Below, piece by piece: positions 7,476 through 13,557 of a stretch of 24,276 nucleotides of DNA. A program made the translations under genes and the position numbers. The DNA is from a virus. The DNA is taken from positions 1 through 24,276 of IMG/VR virus record IMGVR_UViG_3300023087_000099. One strand, given 5' to 3'. Below the pieces are notes generated by a model. That model saw only the letters and a list, made by a program, of their open reading frames with translations. It did no database searches and had not been told where the DNA came from. The first letter of the stretch is position 1; every line of letters begins with the position of its first letter.

Positions 7476-7724
7476 TTATACAGTAGAAGTGTCTGTACAC
7501 AGATCCACAATAATAGGTCGATCAACGTCGATGATCTTGTGTCTACCTACAACAGGCTCACAAATCTCGACATTGTGTTGCACCATAGGGATGGCATGCA
7601 AGCCTGGCATCAACTTACTGTAGTATGATGGATTCATAAGTGGGATTACAAGACCTGCAAAAGAGGCTATAATCATCACAGCAATAATGAAGGCAGTAAC
7701 TCTCTCTTCAGTTTTGCTTGTCAT
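7476..7724 (-). CDS. Small single-pass membrane protein
   Basis: 82 residues with one hydrophobic segment at about 11-30 (FIIAVMIIASFAGLVIPLM) after a short charged N terminus. The remaining 50 residues, with two Cys, probably lie on the periplasmic side. The ribosome site is GGAGATCTAAA before the ATG, nearly identical to that of the exported protein at 8542. It follows the 74-residue exported protein by 3 bp and ends 7 bp before an early promoter. Family not recognised. Confidence 0.7.
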   Translation of the reverse strand: MTSKTEERVTAFIIAVMIIASFAGLVIPLMNPSYYSKLMPGLHAIPMVQHNVEICEPVVGRHKIIDVDRPIIVDLCTDTSTV

Positions 7725-7727
7725 TTT

Positions 7728-7952
7728 TTAGATCTCCACCTTCTCGCCCGTACTGGGGTCAGTAACAGTGTAACCAGCTTCGGCCCACTCTTGGAGGGTT
7801 CGACACTTACGTGTCATCAAAGATCCAGTACCGATTTGGATCTTAACTTTGGCGCAATATTCACCTTCTTCATTGATTGTCGCACGATAATCGTCAACAG
7901 CAAACGCAGAAGGAGCAATAAGCACACAGCACAATGCAATAAACCTTTTCAT
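7728..7952 (-). CDS. Small exported protein with C...TGS...CRTxxEW motif
   Basis: 74 residues. A Sec signal peptide (basic MKRF, hydrophobic core, PSAFA before the predicted cut after residue 18) leaves a mature domain of about 56 residues with two Cys at 33 and 50. The segment with C33, TGS at 42-44 and C50-RTLQEW resembles small secreted bacterial proteins with a CRR...TGSR...C.T..EW pattern, whose function I do not know. The pattern suggests acquisition from a bacterial host. AAGGAG lies upstream of the ATG. Confidence 0.75.
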   Translation of the reverse strand: MKRFIALCCVLIAPSAFAVDDYRATINEEGEYCAKVKIQIGTGSLMTRKCRTLQEWAEAGYTVTDPSTGEKVEI

Positions 7953-8090
7953 GGTTTCGGCTCCTTAAAATATATTTTGGGGGACTTGAGTGTGAAGAAA
8001 AGTAACATTTTACCTCTTTTCACGGTAATATATATACCCGTTCTAAGAGGTTAGTTCATATTTTTTTCATTTATTTTTCTCATATAATAT
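7953..8090 (-). other. A/T-rich leader of the 74-residue exported protein
   Basis: No gene fits this stretch on either strand. It holds a purine-rich leader with AAGGAG near the ATG and an imperfect inverted repeat around 8025-8045 (ACGG / CCGT flanking alternating TA). I see no convincing sigma70 or TATAAATA promoter, so the gene is probably read from further upstream. Confidence 0.5.
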
Positions 8091-8127
8091 ATTCCCAGTA
8101 GGAATAATGGGGGCATTGCACCCCCAT
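8091..8127 (-). terminator. Tandem hairpins after the 136-residue exported protein
   Basis: ATGGGGG pairs with CCCCCAT around 7 nt at 8107-8127, just after the stop. A second stem ATTCC/GGAAT lies at 8091-8105. The A/T-rich run after them is not a clean U-tract, so termination may be partial or the hairpins may protect the 3' end. Confidence 0.55.
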
Positions 8128-8131
8128 GAGT

Positions 8132-8542
8132 TTAGCTAGATGGGCATGCAGCTCCATCTGATGAGGCATCGTATTTCTCGTCACCACAACCATACTTGTT
8201 ATCGTTGTTAGTATCGCATCCTCGTTGCCAATATTGCATTGTGAAAGTATAACCTTCGCTCCACGGTGTGTATGCTTTACACCACTCGTGAGTACCGAAC
8301 GCTTCACCGTCAGTGCCATTATCTGGTGGCACGTAATCTACTTTTTCGGTTGGTACGATTTTTTCATATCGCATCGTTTTACCGTTATTGTAGACTGAAC
8401 GTCTCCACAACTCAGATCGCTTCGAAACGAAAACATATTCGTCTTCAGCAACCGTATATACATCACCATTATCGTATGTAATGGTATGCGCCAATGCACT
8501 CGTCGAAACAAGTGCCATGATAACTAGCAAAAATTGCTTCAT
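8132..8542 (-). CDS. Exported Cys-rich phage protein
   Basis: 136 residues from the ATG at 8542, chosen because AAGGAGATCTAAA lies just upstream and the frame then begins with a clear signal peptide (MKQFLLVIMALVSTSALA, predicted cut after 18). The longer frame to 8611 has no such features. The mature part contains HTITYDNGDVYTV, a Trp/Tyr-rich middle, four Cys (88, 109, 119, 133) and an Asp/Asn-rich stretch CDTNNDNKYGCGDE that could bind a divalent cation. I recall similar exported proteins in marine myophages but no known role. It directly follows the bilin reductase gene. Confidence 0.75.
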   Translation of the reverse strand: MKQFLLVIMALVSTSALAHTITYDNGDVYTVAEDEYVFVSKRSELWRRSVYNNGKTMRYEKIVPTEKVDYVPPDNGTDGEAFGTHEWCKAYTPWSEGYTFTMQYWQRGCDTNNDNKYGCGDEKYDASSDGAACPSS

Positions 8543-8574
8543 TTTAGATCTCCTTAAGTTAGTAGCTGCTACGG

Positions 8575-8597
8575 CATGCACCCCCTCGGGATGCATG
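8575..8597 (-). other. Hairpin between bilin reductase and exported protein genes
   Basis: On the minus strand CATGCA-CCC pairs with GGG-TGCATG with a small bulge. It lies in the 69-nt gap after the bilin reductase stop and is followed by a GTAGC/GCTAC inverted repeat. There is no U-run. It could be an RNA-processing or stability element that sets the ratio of the two products. Confidence 0.45.
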
Positions 8598-8611
8598 AAT
8601 AGAAACTTCAT

Positions 8612-9355
8612 TTAAGGATTGGGATTGTAAAAAGTGCCTTGATCAACTGGATATAGCTTTACCTCTTCGAATAAAACGTCTTCTACATACTGCTTAATTT
8701 CTTCTTCACCCAATTTCATGGCCTTCAAAGAATTCCAGAGCTGTTGGTTCTTCTTTTGATTGATACAGTATCTATTGTGACTTTCCATACGATCCTCGCC
8801 CAACCAAAATTGTTGGTGTTCAATCTGTTCAAGATAATAATGGATCAATCTTATTGCAGTATCACAAAACTGCTCTGTCTCTTCACCCTCACGAACGTTT
8901 CCTGCTGCAACCATATGTGGAGAGAAAATTTCTTTTGCCCATTCAGGCAATTCCCTTTCTGTTTTCCACTCCAAGTCTCTGGTCGCAAGACCAAATGTAG
9001 TAATGATGGGGTGTGTTTCGTCGGATACTGGAGAGAAATCGAAAAATGAACCGCTGATCTTATTAGGTCCGGCCACAACATCCAATCCCAAGATCGGATA
9101 ATGGAATGATGTGCCGGGAAAGATATTAATGTGCATCAACCAAAGTTTTGGTTTACCCTCAATAGGCTCAATGATTTTCAAGTGTGCCTTACGAACGGGG
9201 CCAGATTGCCAAAACAGATCTGTCCAACCTTCGAATTCGTGTATGTGTTTTTCATTATCAAAGCGCTCCATGTGCTTATCAAATATCTCAATGATATCAG
9301 TAGACAGTTTGCGCAAACGATTCAGTAGGGGTGTGTCCATAATATATTCAGCCAT
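8612..9355 (-). CDS. pcyX: Ferredoxin-dependent bilin reductase (PcyX/PcyA/PebS family)
   Basis: 247 residues, the normal family length. Diagnostic blocks are FRK-like VRKAHLKII (54-62), LMHINIFPG (73-81), YPILGLDVV (86-94), SGSFFDFSPV (101-110) and, near the C terminus, RYCINQKKN (195-203) and VEDVLFEE (224-231). It reduces biliverdin IXalpha with electrons from ferredoxin. By alignment by eye with PcyA, the catalytic His (H75) and Asp (D106) are kept, the Glu76 position is K60, and the late Asp of PebS (LFD) is E230. Phage enzymes PebS and PcyX make phycoerythrobilin; the PcyX-like assignment reflects the non-cyanophage context and is inference. It begins 3 bp after the heme oxygenase stop, in the same late operon, so substrate is supplied by the neighbour. 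Confidence 0.88.
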   Translation of the reverse strand: MAEYIMDTPLLNRLRKLSTDIIEIFDKHMERFDNEKHIHEFEGWTDLFWQSGPVRKAHLKIIEPIEGKPKLWLMHINIFPGTSFHYPILGLDVVAGPNKISGSFFDFSPVSDETHPIITTFGLATRDLEWKTERELPEWAKEIFSPHMVAAGNVREGEETEQFCDTAIRLIHYYLEQIEHQQFWLGEDRMESHNRYCINQKKNQQLWNSLKAMKLGEEEIKQYVEDVLFEEVKLYPVDQGTFYNPNP

Positions 9356-9358
9356 TAA

Positions 9359-9904
9359 TTACTCGTTATTAAATAGTGTGTCCAATTCTTCAAACAGTTT
9401 TGTTGCGTATTGAAAACAAATAATTGCTTCATCTACCATACCATCATAAAGCAATTCACGAATGCCAGAGATTAACTCTCTCCTGTTTTCAAATTCGTAC
9501 ATGGTACCAGAACCAGGTACCCTCTTCTTAATTATCTGGCCACCGTGCATATCACCGAAGTGTCGTACATAAAGGTGTGCTAGGAGGTCGTCATTGTCCT
9601 CTAGTGAAAGGATATGGTCGATATATTCATCTACGGATCTGAGGTTTTCAGTGATCCATGGTAGATTATACTCTTCTTCTAGTTCACATAAATCTGATAA
9701 TATCTTATCTGCACGGAATACACCACGAAGATCCTGTGCCAGGTGAACTCTTTCTTCAAGGGTTTGATATATCTCATACTGCGACTTTAAATAGTATTGA
9801 TACTCGACCGGAGAGATATCACCACTTATTAGTTTGCCAGCAAATTTGGATTGCTCTGCCATATCGTGGTGTTTTTGAGTTAATTCTTTTAGACTAGATG
9901 CCAT
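9359..9904 (-). CDS. ho1: Heme oxygenase (biliverdin-forming)
   Basis: 181 residues from the ATG at 9904, chosen because GAGGAG lies 4 nt upstream; the longer frame to 9967 would need TTG and reads through the leader hairpins. The proximal heme ligand is H13 in KHHDMAEQSKF (HxxAE pattern). The distal helix is RHFGDMHGGQIIKK at 114-127 (GDxxGG at 117-122). It opens heme to biliverdin, CO and Fe2+ using reduced ferredoxin. It is shorter than plant or cyanobacterial enzymes (about 240) but normal for phage versions. It is first in the operon with the bilin reductase, read from the late promoter 9992-9999. Confidence 0.92.
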   Translation of the reverse strand: MASSLKELTQKHHDMAEQSKFAGKLISGDISPVEYQYYLKSQYEIYQTLEERVHLAQDLRGVFRADKILSDLCELEEEYNLPWITENLRSVDEYIDHILSLEDNDDLLAHLYVRHFGDMHGGQIIKKRVPGSGTMYEFENRRELISGIRELLYDGMVDEAIICFQYATKLFEELDTLFNNE

Positions 9905-9922
9905 ACGACTCCTCATAATAAG

Positions 9923-9983
9923 TTGGTGCCCCTGTTCGGTAGCAGGGCTGGGGCCACACCCTGTCAAGGCTGCGACTGCCTTG
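9923..9983 (-). promoter_or_regulatory. Structured 5' leader of the heme oxygenase-bilin reductase mRNA
   Basis: Two G/C-rich hairpins lie between the late promoter and the ATG: CAAGGC/GCCTTG around 7 nt (9965-9983), and a longer one with CCCTG/CAGGG (9930-9947) inside outer GGTG/CACC pairing (9925-9960). GCCCC/GGGGC allows an alternative fold. There is no U-run. Function unknown; a translational control or stability element is possible. Confidence 0.5.
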
Positions 9984-9991
9984 AGTGAATT

Positions 9992-9999
9992 TATTTATA
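9992..9999 (-). promoter_or_regulatory. T4-type late promoter for the bilin operon
   Basis: Perfect TATAAATA on the minus strand, about 88 bp upstream of the heme oxygenase ATG. It shares two bases with the plus-strand late box at 9998-10005. Confidence 0.8.
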
Positions 10000-10005
10000 T
10001 AAATA
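9998..10005 (+). promoter_or_regulatory. T4-type late promoter for the lipase operon
   Basis: Perfect TATAAATA on the plus strand, 29 bp upstream of the lipase ATG. With the minus-strand box it forms the 14-bp palindrome TATTTATATAAATA at 9992-10005. Confidence 0.8.
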
Positions 10006-10034
10006 TTCATTATTACTTTAGTGGAGTTTTTTAA

Positions 10035-10832
10035 ATGATGCTCAATGAGCTAGCCAAACAAGATAGAGAGCGATCTCAGGTGTTGGAATCTGGGAAGATA
10101 CACGCAGTATTGGCCGCAACGGCATATGAAGATCCTACACTAGCAAAACCAATTTATAAGTCTATGGGTTTCACCGGACTCAAGTTCTTTGAGCATGATG
10201 GTGCCCAGGCTTATGCAGTTTGGAACAAAGAACATATTGTTCTTTGCTTTCGAGGCACGGAGCCAACTGAGATCAGTGATCTAAAAGCTGATCTTAATGC
10301 TTGGCCGGATCGTGGAGAAGTTGGGGGACTTGTTCACAATGGCTTCCAAAACGAGGTAGAGAAAATCTGGAAGGATGTTCTCAAGACGATTGATTCTAAA
10401 TCTCATGCCTCAAAAAAGCTGACCATGTGTGGCCATTCGCTCGGAGGGGCAATGGCTACCGTGGCAGCGTCCAGACAAAAAGATAGAGTTCATTCTCTCT
10501 ATACATTTGGTTCACCCCGTGTTGGTAATAAAGAATTTGTCAACGCATTTAGTGATGTTAAACATTATAGGTTCGTGAATAACAACGACATCGTTCCTAC
10601 AGTTCCGTTCGCATGGATGGGTTATCGACATCATGGTGAATGCATGTATTTCAATTATAAGGGTTACCTGAAAAAATTTACTTACTGGGAAGACTTCATT
10701 GACGGTTGGAAAGGTAAGTGGAGAGCCTTACAGAAAGGTCAGGTATTTGACGGATTGTATGATCACGGTGCTAACTACTACTGTTTATATACAGCGAGCA
10801 ACTATGATCAAGAGAAAGATACAAAAGGCTAG
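10035..10832 (+). CDS. Class 3 lipase (alpha/beta hydrolase)
   Basis: 265 residues. The nucleophile elbow GHSLGGA is at 133-139 with Ser135, TFGSPRVGN at 157-165 is the typical following strand, Asp185 lies in NNNDIVPTVPF and His199 or His200 in YRHHGECMYF completes the triad. The oxyanion-strand motif VLCFRGTE (69-76) is also class 3. It would hydrolyse acyl esters of glycerolipids. There is no signal peptide, so it acts in the cytoplasm, at the inner membrane, or is released on lysis. It is first in a late operon with small membrane proteins. GGAG precedes the ATG. A role in membrane breakdown or lipid recycling is inference. Confidence 0.9.
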   Translation: MMLNELAKQDRERSQVLESGKIHAVLAATAYEDPTLAKPIYKSMGFTGLKFFEHDGAQAYAVWNKEHIVLCFRGTEPTEISDLKADLNAWPDRGEVGGLVHNGFQNEVEKIWKDVLKTIDSKSHASKKLTMCGHSLGGAMATVAASRQKDRVHSLYTFGSPRVGNKEFVNAFSDVKHYRFVNNNDIVPTVPFAWMGYRHHGECMYFNYKGYLKKFTYWEDFIDGWKGKWRALQKGQVFDGLYDHGANYYCLYTASNYDQEKDTKG

Positions 10833-11025
10833 AGATTTAATATTTGAAATTGTTGATCCATTTTGGGACTGGCGCATAGGTACGCCAAATGTTATTGAAA
10901 GATTAGAGCGACTAGAAAAAGATAGTCATCCACCAAAAGATCTCTGTGAGTTTGAACAGTGGGAATCTTTAGATAAACGTCTCAAACAAATAGAGCAAAA
11001 AATAAGAAAGTTGGAGAAGCAATAA
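10804..11025 (+). CDS. Small coiled-coil protein
   Basis: 73 residues from the ATG at 10804, overlapping the lipase 3' end by 29 bp. The frame extends further upstream inside the lipase gene, but that part is a shadow. The N-terminal half is amphipathic (IQKARDLIFEIVDPFWDWRIG), and the C-terminal half has heptad-like Leu/Ile spacing (LDKRLKQIEQKIRKLEKQ), predicting a coiled coil. Its stop overlaps the next ATG by one base (TAATG). Function unknown. Confidence 0.65.
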   Translation: MIKRKIQKARDLIFEIVDPFWDWRIGTPNVIERLERLEKDSHPPKDLCEFEQWESLDKRLKQIEQKIRKLEKQ

Positions 11026-11219
11026 TGGCTGATAACGATACTCAACGTGAGCTTATGAATCATTACAGTAATTATTTAATGGAAGAAGCTAAGTTTGAAA
11101 GCAAAGGAGTAAAGGCTGCTGCTGCGAGGGCCAGAAAACATTTAAGTGAAATCGGTAAACTGGCAAAGATACGCAGGGCCGAGATTCAACAAAAGAAAAA
11201 CGAGATGGAGGAAAAGTAA
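11025..11219 (+). CDS. Small basic histone-like protein
   Basis: 64 residues, helical. The N-terminal half is acidic and the C-terminal half is Lys/Arg/Ala-rich (KGVKAAAARARKHLSEIGKLAKIRRAEIQ). I recall similar short proteins in marine myophages annotated as histone-like. DNA binding or packaging is plausible but not shown. It overlaps its neighbours by one base at each end, so it is tightly coupled in the late operon. Confidence 0.7.
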   Translation: MADNDTQRELMNHYSNYLMEEAKFESKGVKAAAARARKHLSEIGKLAKIRRAEIQQKKNEMEEK

Positions 11220-11380
11220 TGGATTGGTTAAAAGATCGTTTGGAAGAGCGCACTACTTGGGACGGAGCTGTTCTGATTGGTGCTGGTGTTGCATTTCTAA
11301 TCTTCAAACCTATTGCAGGTTTGATTGCGTACGGTGCAATTGCTTACGGTGCATGGACAATCTATACTAAAGAAGATTAA
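11219..11380 (+). CDS. 53-residue two-segment membrane protein
   Basis: 53 residues, starting MDWLKDRLEERTTWDG and then hydrophobic from about 17 to 47 with one Lys-Pro in the middle (FKPIAG), so one long or two short membrane helices. It ends in TKED. I recall near-identical short proteins in many marine T4-like phages. The ATG overlaps the previous stop (TAATG), and GGAGG in the preceding codons can serve as ribosome site. Function unknown; membrane topology and late position allow a lysis role. Confidence 0.8.
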   Translation: MDWLKDRLEERTTWDGAVLIGAGVAFLIFKPIAGLIAYGAIAYGAWTIYTKED

Positions 11381-11590
11381 ATGAAATGGAAATTCTGGGA
11401 GGGCGACAGTCCTCCCACACCACCTCAGTCCATTGATGTGATGAAGGACGATACTGATCCTTCAGAGGTTAATATTGAAAACGCATATAAGACTAGGTGG
11501 ATATGGTATCATACCATTTTGGCATTGGAAATTTTGATGACGAATATATTATTGATCGCTATACTCATTGTTCTATCAATAAAATTATAA
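11381..11590 (+). CDS. Small membrane protein with Pro/acidic N terminus
   Basis: 69 residues. The N-terminal 35 are acidic and Pro-rich (GDSPPTPPQSIDVMKDD) and probably cytoplasmic. One strongly hydrophobic helix (about 42-67, ILALEILMTNILLIAILIVLSI) ends the protein. The ATG is directly adjacent to the previous stop, in the same operon. Family not recognised. Confidence 0.75.
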   Translation: MKWKFWEGDSPPTPPQSIDVMKDDTDPSEVNIENAYKTRWIWYHTILALEILMTNILLIAILIVLSIKL

Positions 11591-11601
11591 GGAATTATTC
11601 A

Positions 11602-11925
11602 ATGGCAGAAGAAGAAAACAAGACATATCACCCAGCCGATACTAATGGTGACGGTAAGGTAAGTGCAGAAGAAGAGCGTATGTATCTTGAGTTTAAGAGA
11701 AAGGAACTTGAAGATGCGGATGCAATGCGAGATGCTCAACGAAGTATGACATGGTTCGCACTATTTGGATTGCTTCTTTATCCCTTTGCAGTTGTACTTG
11801 CAGACTGGATTGGTCTTGACAGTGCATCTAAAATCTTAGGTGATATGGCTGCTACCTATTTCGTGTCTGTTGCAGCTATTGTGGCAGCATTTTTTGGTGG
11901 TCAAGCATACTCTGCTAAGAAGTAA
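11602..11925 (+). CDS. Two-helix membrane protein with a perfect EF-hand loop
   Basis: 107 residues from the ATG at 11602, with AAGGAA upstream; the longer frame to 11497 runs through the preceding gene. DTNGDGKVSAEE at 13-24 fits the canonical 12-residue EF-hand calcium loop (D13, N15, D17, S21, E24). A charged helix (25-47) follows, then two membrane helices at about 50-68 and 84-101 with a short loop. I recall similar EF-hand plus two-helix proteins in cyanophages. A calcium-sensing membrane protein or holin-like role is inference. Confidence 0.8.
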   Translation: MAEEENKTYHPADTNGDGKVSAEEERMYLEFKRKELEDADAMRDAQRSMTWFALFGLLLYPFAVVLADWIGLDSASKILGDMAATYFVSVAAIVAAFFGGQAYSAKK

Positions 11926-11930
11926 ACTAG

Positions 11931-11951
11931 GTGTCGGGCAATGCCCGACAC
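11931..11951. terminator. Hairpin between convergent operons
   Basis: GTGTCGGGC pairs perfectly with GCCCGACAC around AAT, 6 bp after the EF-hand gene stop and 8 bp before the end of the methyltransferase gene. The stem is symmetric, so it can serve both strands. U-runs are missing on both sides. Confidence 0.65.
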
Positions 11952-11958
11952 TTCCCCA

Positions 11959-12765
11959 TCACTCATTATAATCCAAAGATTCCACCGTAAAGAATTCTTT
12001 TATGAGTTCGATGTGCTCTGGCATCTTTTTAGATACCCAGACAAAATGTTTGTCACTCATCATTCCGGCCAAATGATAGTCGTGTTCTTCTAAAATGTCT
12101 TTGGTCTCGACCACATTATAGTCTTCGATTACGATAATTGGTTTGTATTTGTGTATCGTTCTGCGTGCACCTAAAAGAGCACTTCTTTCATGACCCTCTA
12201 CATCTAACTGCATCAATACGATATTTTCAAAATCGAACATATCTACTGTATATGAATTGGTACGAGCACCATCAGTTGCAAGTTGTAGACCACCACTTAT
12301 ATTTCCCTCTGAATCAACATCTTGCTGTGAGAGATCTGTATTCACTAGAATAGATCCAACCTCATCTCGTAATGCACCATGAAATAGCACCACATTAGAT
12401 AGGTCGTTTTCTTGAGTAGAAAGGTTTGATAGGTAGTAATTTTCCATCACGGGTTCAAAAGCAAAAATTTTGCCTTCTGGGTTTGCCTTTGAAAAAGATG
12501 GTAGCATATCACCAAAATAAGCCCCTGCATGAAGTACATCTTTGCCGGGAATTTTCGTGCATATATGATTGACTAGTTTATGTGTGAGTTCTTCGAATAA
12601 GAACCCTCTCATAATACACCGAGAAGCAGGATTATAAAGTGTAGTCTCAGGTACGTAGAACAGATCTGGCTTTGGATCCCATAGAGTCCACCATTCAACT
12701 TTTTTATATTCTATAGGGATCCTTTTATCCCTAATCAAAACTCTAAGAAAATTTGGTTGTGTCAT
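11959..12765 (-). CDS. FkbM-type SAM-dependent methyltransferase
   Basis: 268 residues. The SAM-binding motif is VLHAGAYFGDMLPSF (77-91), FAFEPVMENY (101-110) provides the acidic residue for the ribose, and LMQLDVEGHERSALLGA (about 184-200) is the FkbM signature. The family O-methylates sugars and small molecules, often in glycan or polysaccharide synthesis. A sulfotransferase-like gene nearby in the same direction (14658-15413) suggests modification of a surface or phage glycan, which is inference. No clear ribosome site beyond a weak purine run. It is last before the terminator, downstream of tRNA-Thr. Confidence 0.85.
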   Translation of the reverse strand: MTQPNFLRVLIRDKRIPIEYKKVEWWTLWDPKPDLFYVPETTLYNPASRCIMRGFLFEELTHKLVNHICTKIPGKDVLHAGAYFGDMLPSFSKANPEGKIFAFEPVMENYYLSNLSTQENDLSNVVLFHGALRDEVGSILVNTDLSQQDVDSEGNISGGLQLATDGARTNSYTVDMFDFENIVLMQLDVEGHERSALLGARRTIHKYKPIIVIEDYNVVETKDILEEHDYHLAGMMSDKHFVWVSKKMPEHIELIKEFFTVESLDYNE

Positions 12766-12791
12766 TTAATTCCCATCTCAAATACTAAAAT

Positions 12792-12867
12792 TGGTGCCGG
12801 ATGCAAGAATCGAACTCGCGACCTTCTCATTACAAGTGAGCTGCTCTGCCTGCTGAGCTAATCCGGC
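12792..12867 (-). tRNA. tRNA-Thr (TGT), CCA encoded
   Basis: The minus strand gives a full cloverleaf: acceptor GCCGGAT/ATCCGGC perfectly paired, loop CTTGTAA with anticodon TGT at 12834-12832, T-loop TTCGATT, discriminator A and encoded CCA. It reads ACA (and ACG by wobble). Confidence 0.95.
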
Positions 12868-12883
12868 TTGGTGATTTATTTAT

Positions 12884-13456
12884 TTAATCCCATAAATTCT
12901 CATAATACTTGCCAAAGAGTCTGAATCCATTTGAGATACGTTTTTGTTCTGCGCGCATTCCTTTCATATCATCTGCATCAAAACGCATGAATACATCATC
13001 TTTATTTGCTTTACAGTCAAAAGCATAGATCATCTCATCGAGTACCCAATCCCAGCGAGCAAAAAAGAATTCGTCAGTGTCCCATTCGTTTTCTTTGGGT
13101 GGTGCACTTGTACTGCGTAGATTTTTAGGCACATCTTTATCGTCTACATTAGGGCCACCGTGTTTGGTTTCTTTGAATTGAATCAGCATGGGAAGAATAA
13201 TAGGAGCAAGCGTATGGTCCATGCTCCAAGTGTCCCAACGATCAATGTGCACTTTTATTTTTTGTTGTCGTCTATCAAACCACAACCAGTTAAACACATT
13301 GTAAAAATCTTGGATACGATCATCCAACCAATTTAAACAGCGTTCGAATAGTGTGTAGTTTCTGGGCCAAGTCACATAACCATACTTTTTAACCATATAG
13401 TTATTGAATAGATTACACATCAGTCTGTTCGGGTAATTACCGATTTTGATTTTCAT
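12884..13456 (-). CDS. Conserved marine phage protein of unknown function
   Basis: 190 residues, soluble, very Trp/Asp-rich. The blocks VHIDRWDTWSMDHTLAPIILPML (from residue 69), KETKHGGPNVDDKDVP and RWDWVLDEMIYAF look strongly constrained. I recall the same blocks in other marine T4-like and related phages, always without a known role. The many His/Asp pairs could bind metal, but I see no standard catalytic motif. The ATG overlaps the stop of the 33-residue gene (TAATG), so it belongs to the operon coming from the GIY-YIG and tRNA genes. Confidence 0.8.
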   Translation of the reverse strand: MKIKIGNYPNRLMCNLFNNYMVKKYGYVTWPRNYTLFERCLNWLDDRIQDFYNVFNWLWFDRRQQKIKVHIDRWDTWSMDHTLAPIILPMLIQFKETKHGGPNVDDKDVPKNLRSTSAPPKENEWDTDEFFFARWDWVLDEMIYAFDCKANKDDVFMRFDADDMKGMRAEQKRISNGFRLFGKYYENLWD

Positions 13457-13557
13457 TATTTTTTACCATCGAAATAATCAGTCATCCATACAGCTGCATA
13501 CCATGCTGCGACAGGAATGACAAATAAAAGGATTACCGAAAAATGCCAGTATGTCAC
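13456..13557 (-). CDS. 33-residue single-pass membrane protein (GTG start)
   Basis: The minus strand reads GTG ACA TAC TGG and continues to TAA at 13458-13456, giving MTYWHFSVILLFVIPVAAWY followed by AAVWMTDYFDGKK. One membrane helix covers about 6-25. GTGA overlaps the stop of the upstream gene, AAGGAAG lies just before, and TAATG overlaps the next start. These junctions on both sides support a real, translationally coupled gene. Function unknown. Confidence 0.6.
   Translation of the reverse strand: MTYWHFSVILLFVIPVAAWYAAVWMTDYFDGKK

Noticed and set aside
8612-9904. Reading the bilin genes as proof of a cyanophage
   Set aside because: No psbA, hli, phycobiliprotein lyase or carbon-metabolism genes typical of cyanophages appear in 24 kb, and PcyX-type reductases are known from other marine phages.
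9905-9960. tRNA-like or tRNA-remnant structure in the bilin leader (T-arm-like CCCTG TTCGGTA)
   Set aside because: The loop lacks the A of the T-loop consensus and no matching acceptor or anticodon arm is found.
9939-9967. TTGACA on the minus strand in the bilin leader as a sigma70 promoter
   Set aside because: The hexamer 17 bp away is TGCTAC, which is a poor -10 box. The late promoter explains the operon better.
9905-9967. N-terminal extension of heme oxygenase from TTG at 9967
   Set aside because: The ATG at 9904 has GAGGAG at good spacing and gives the normal N terminus. The extension runs through strong hairpins.
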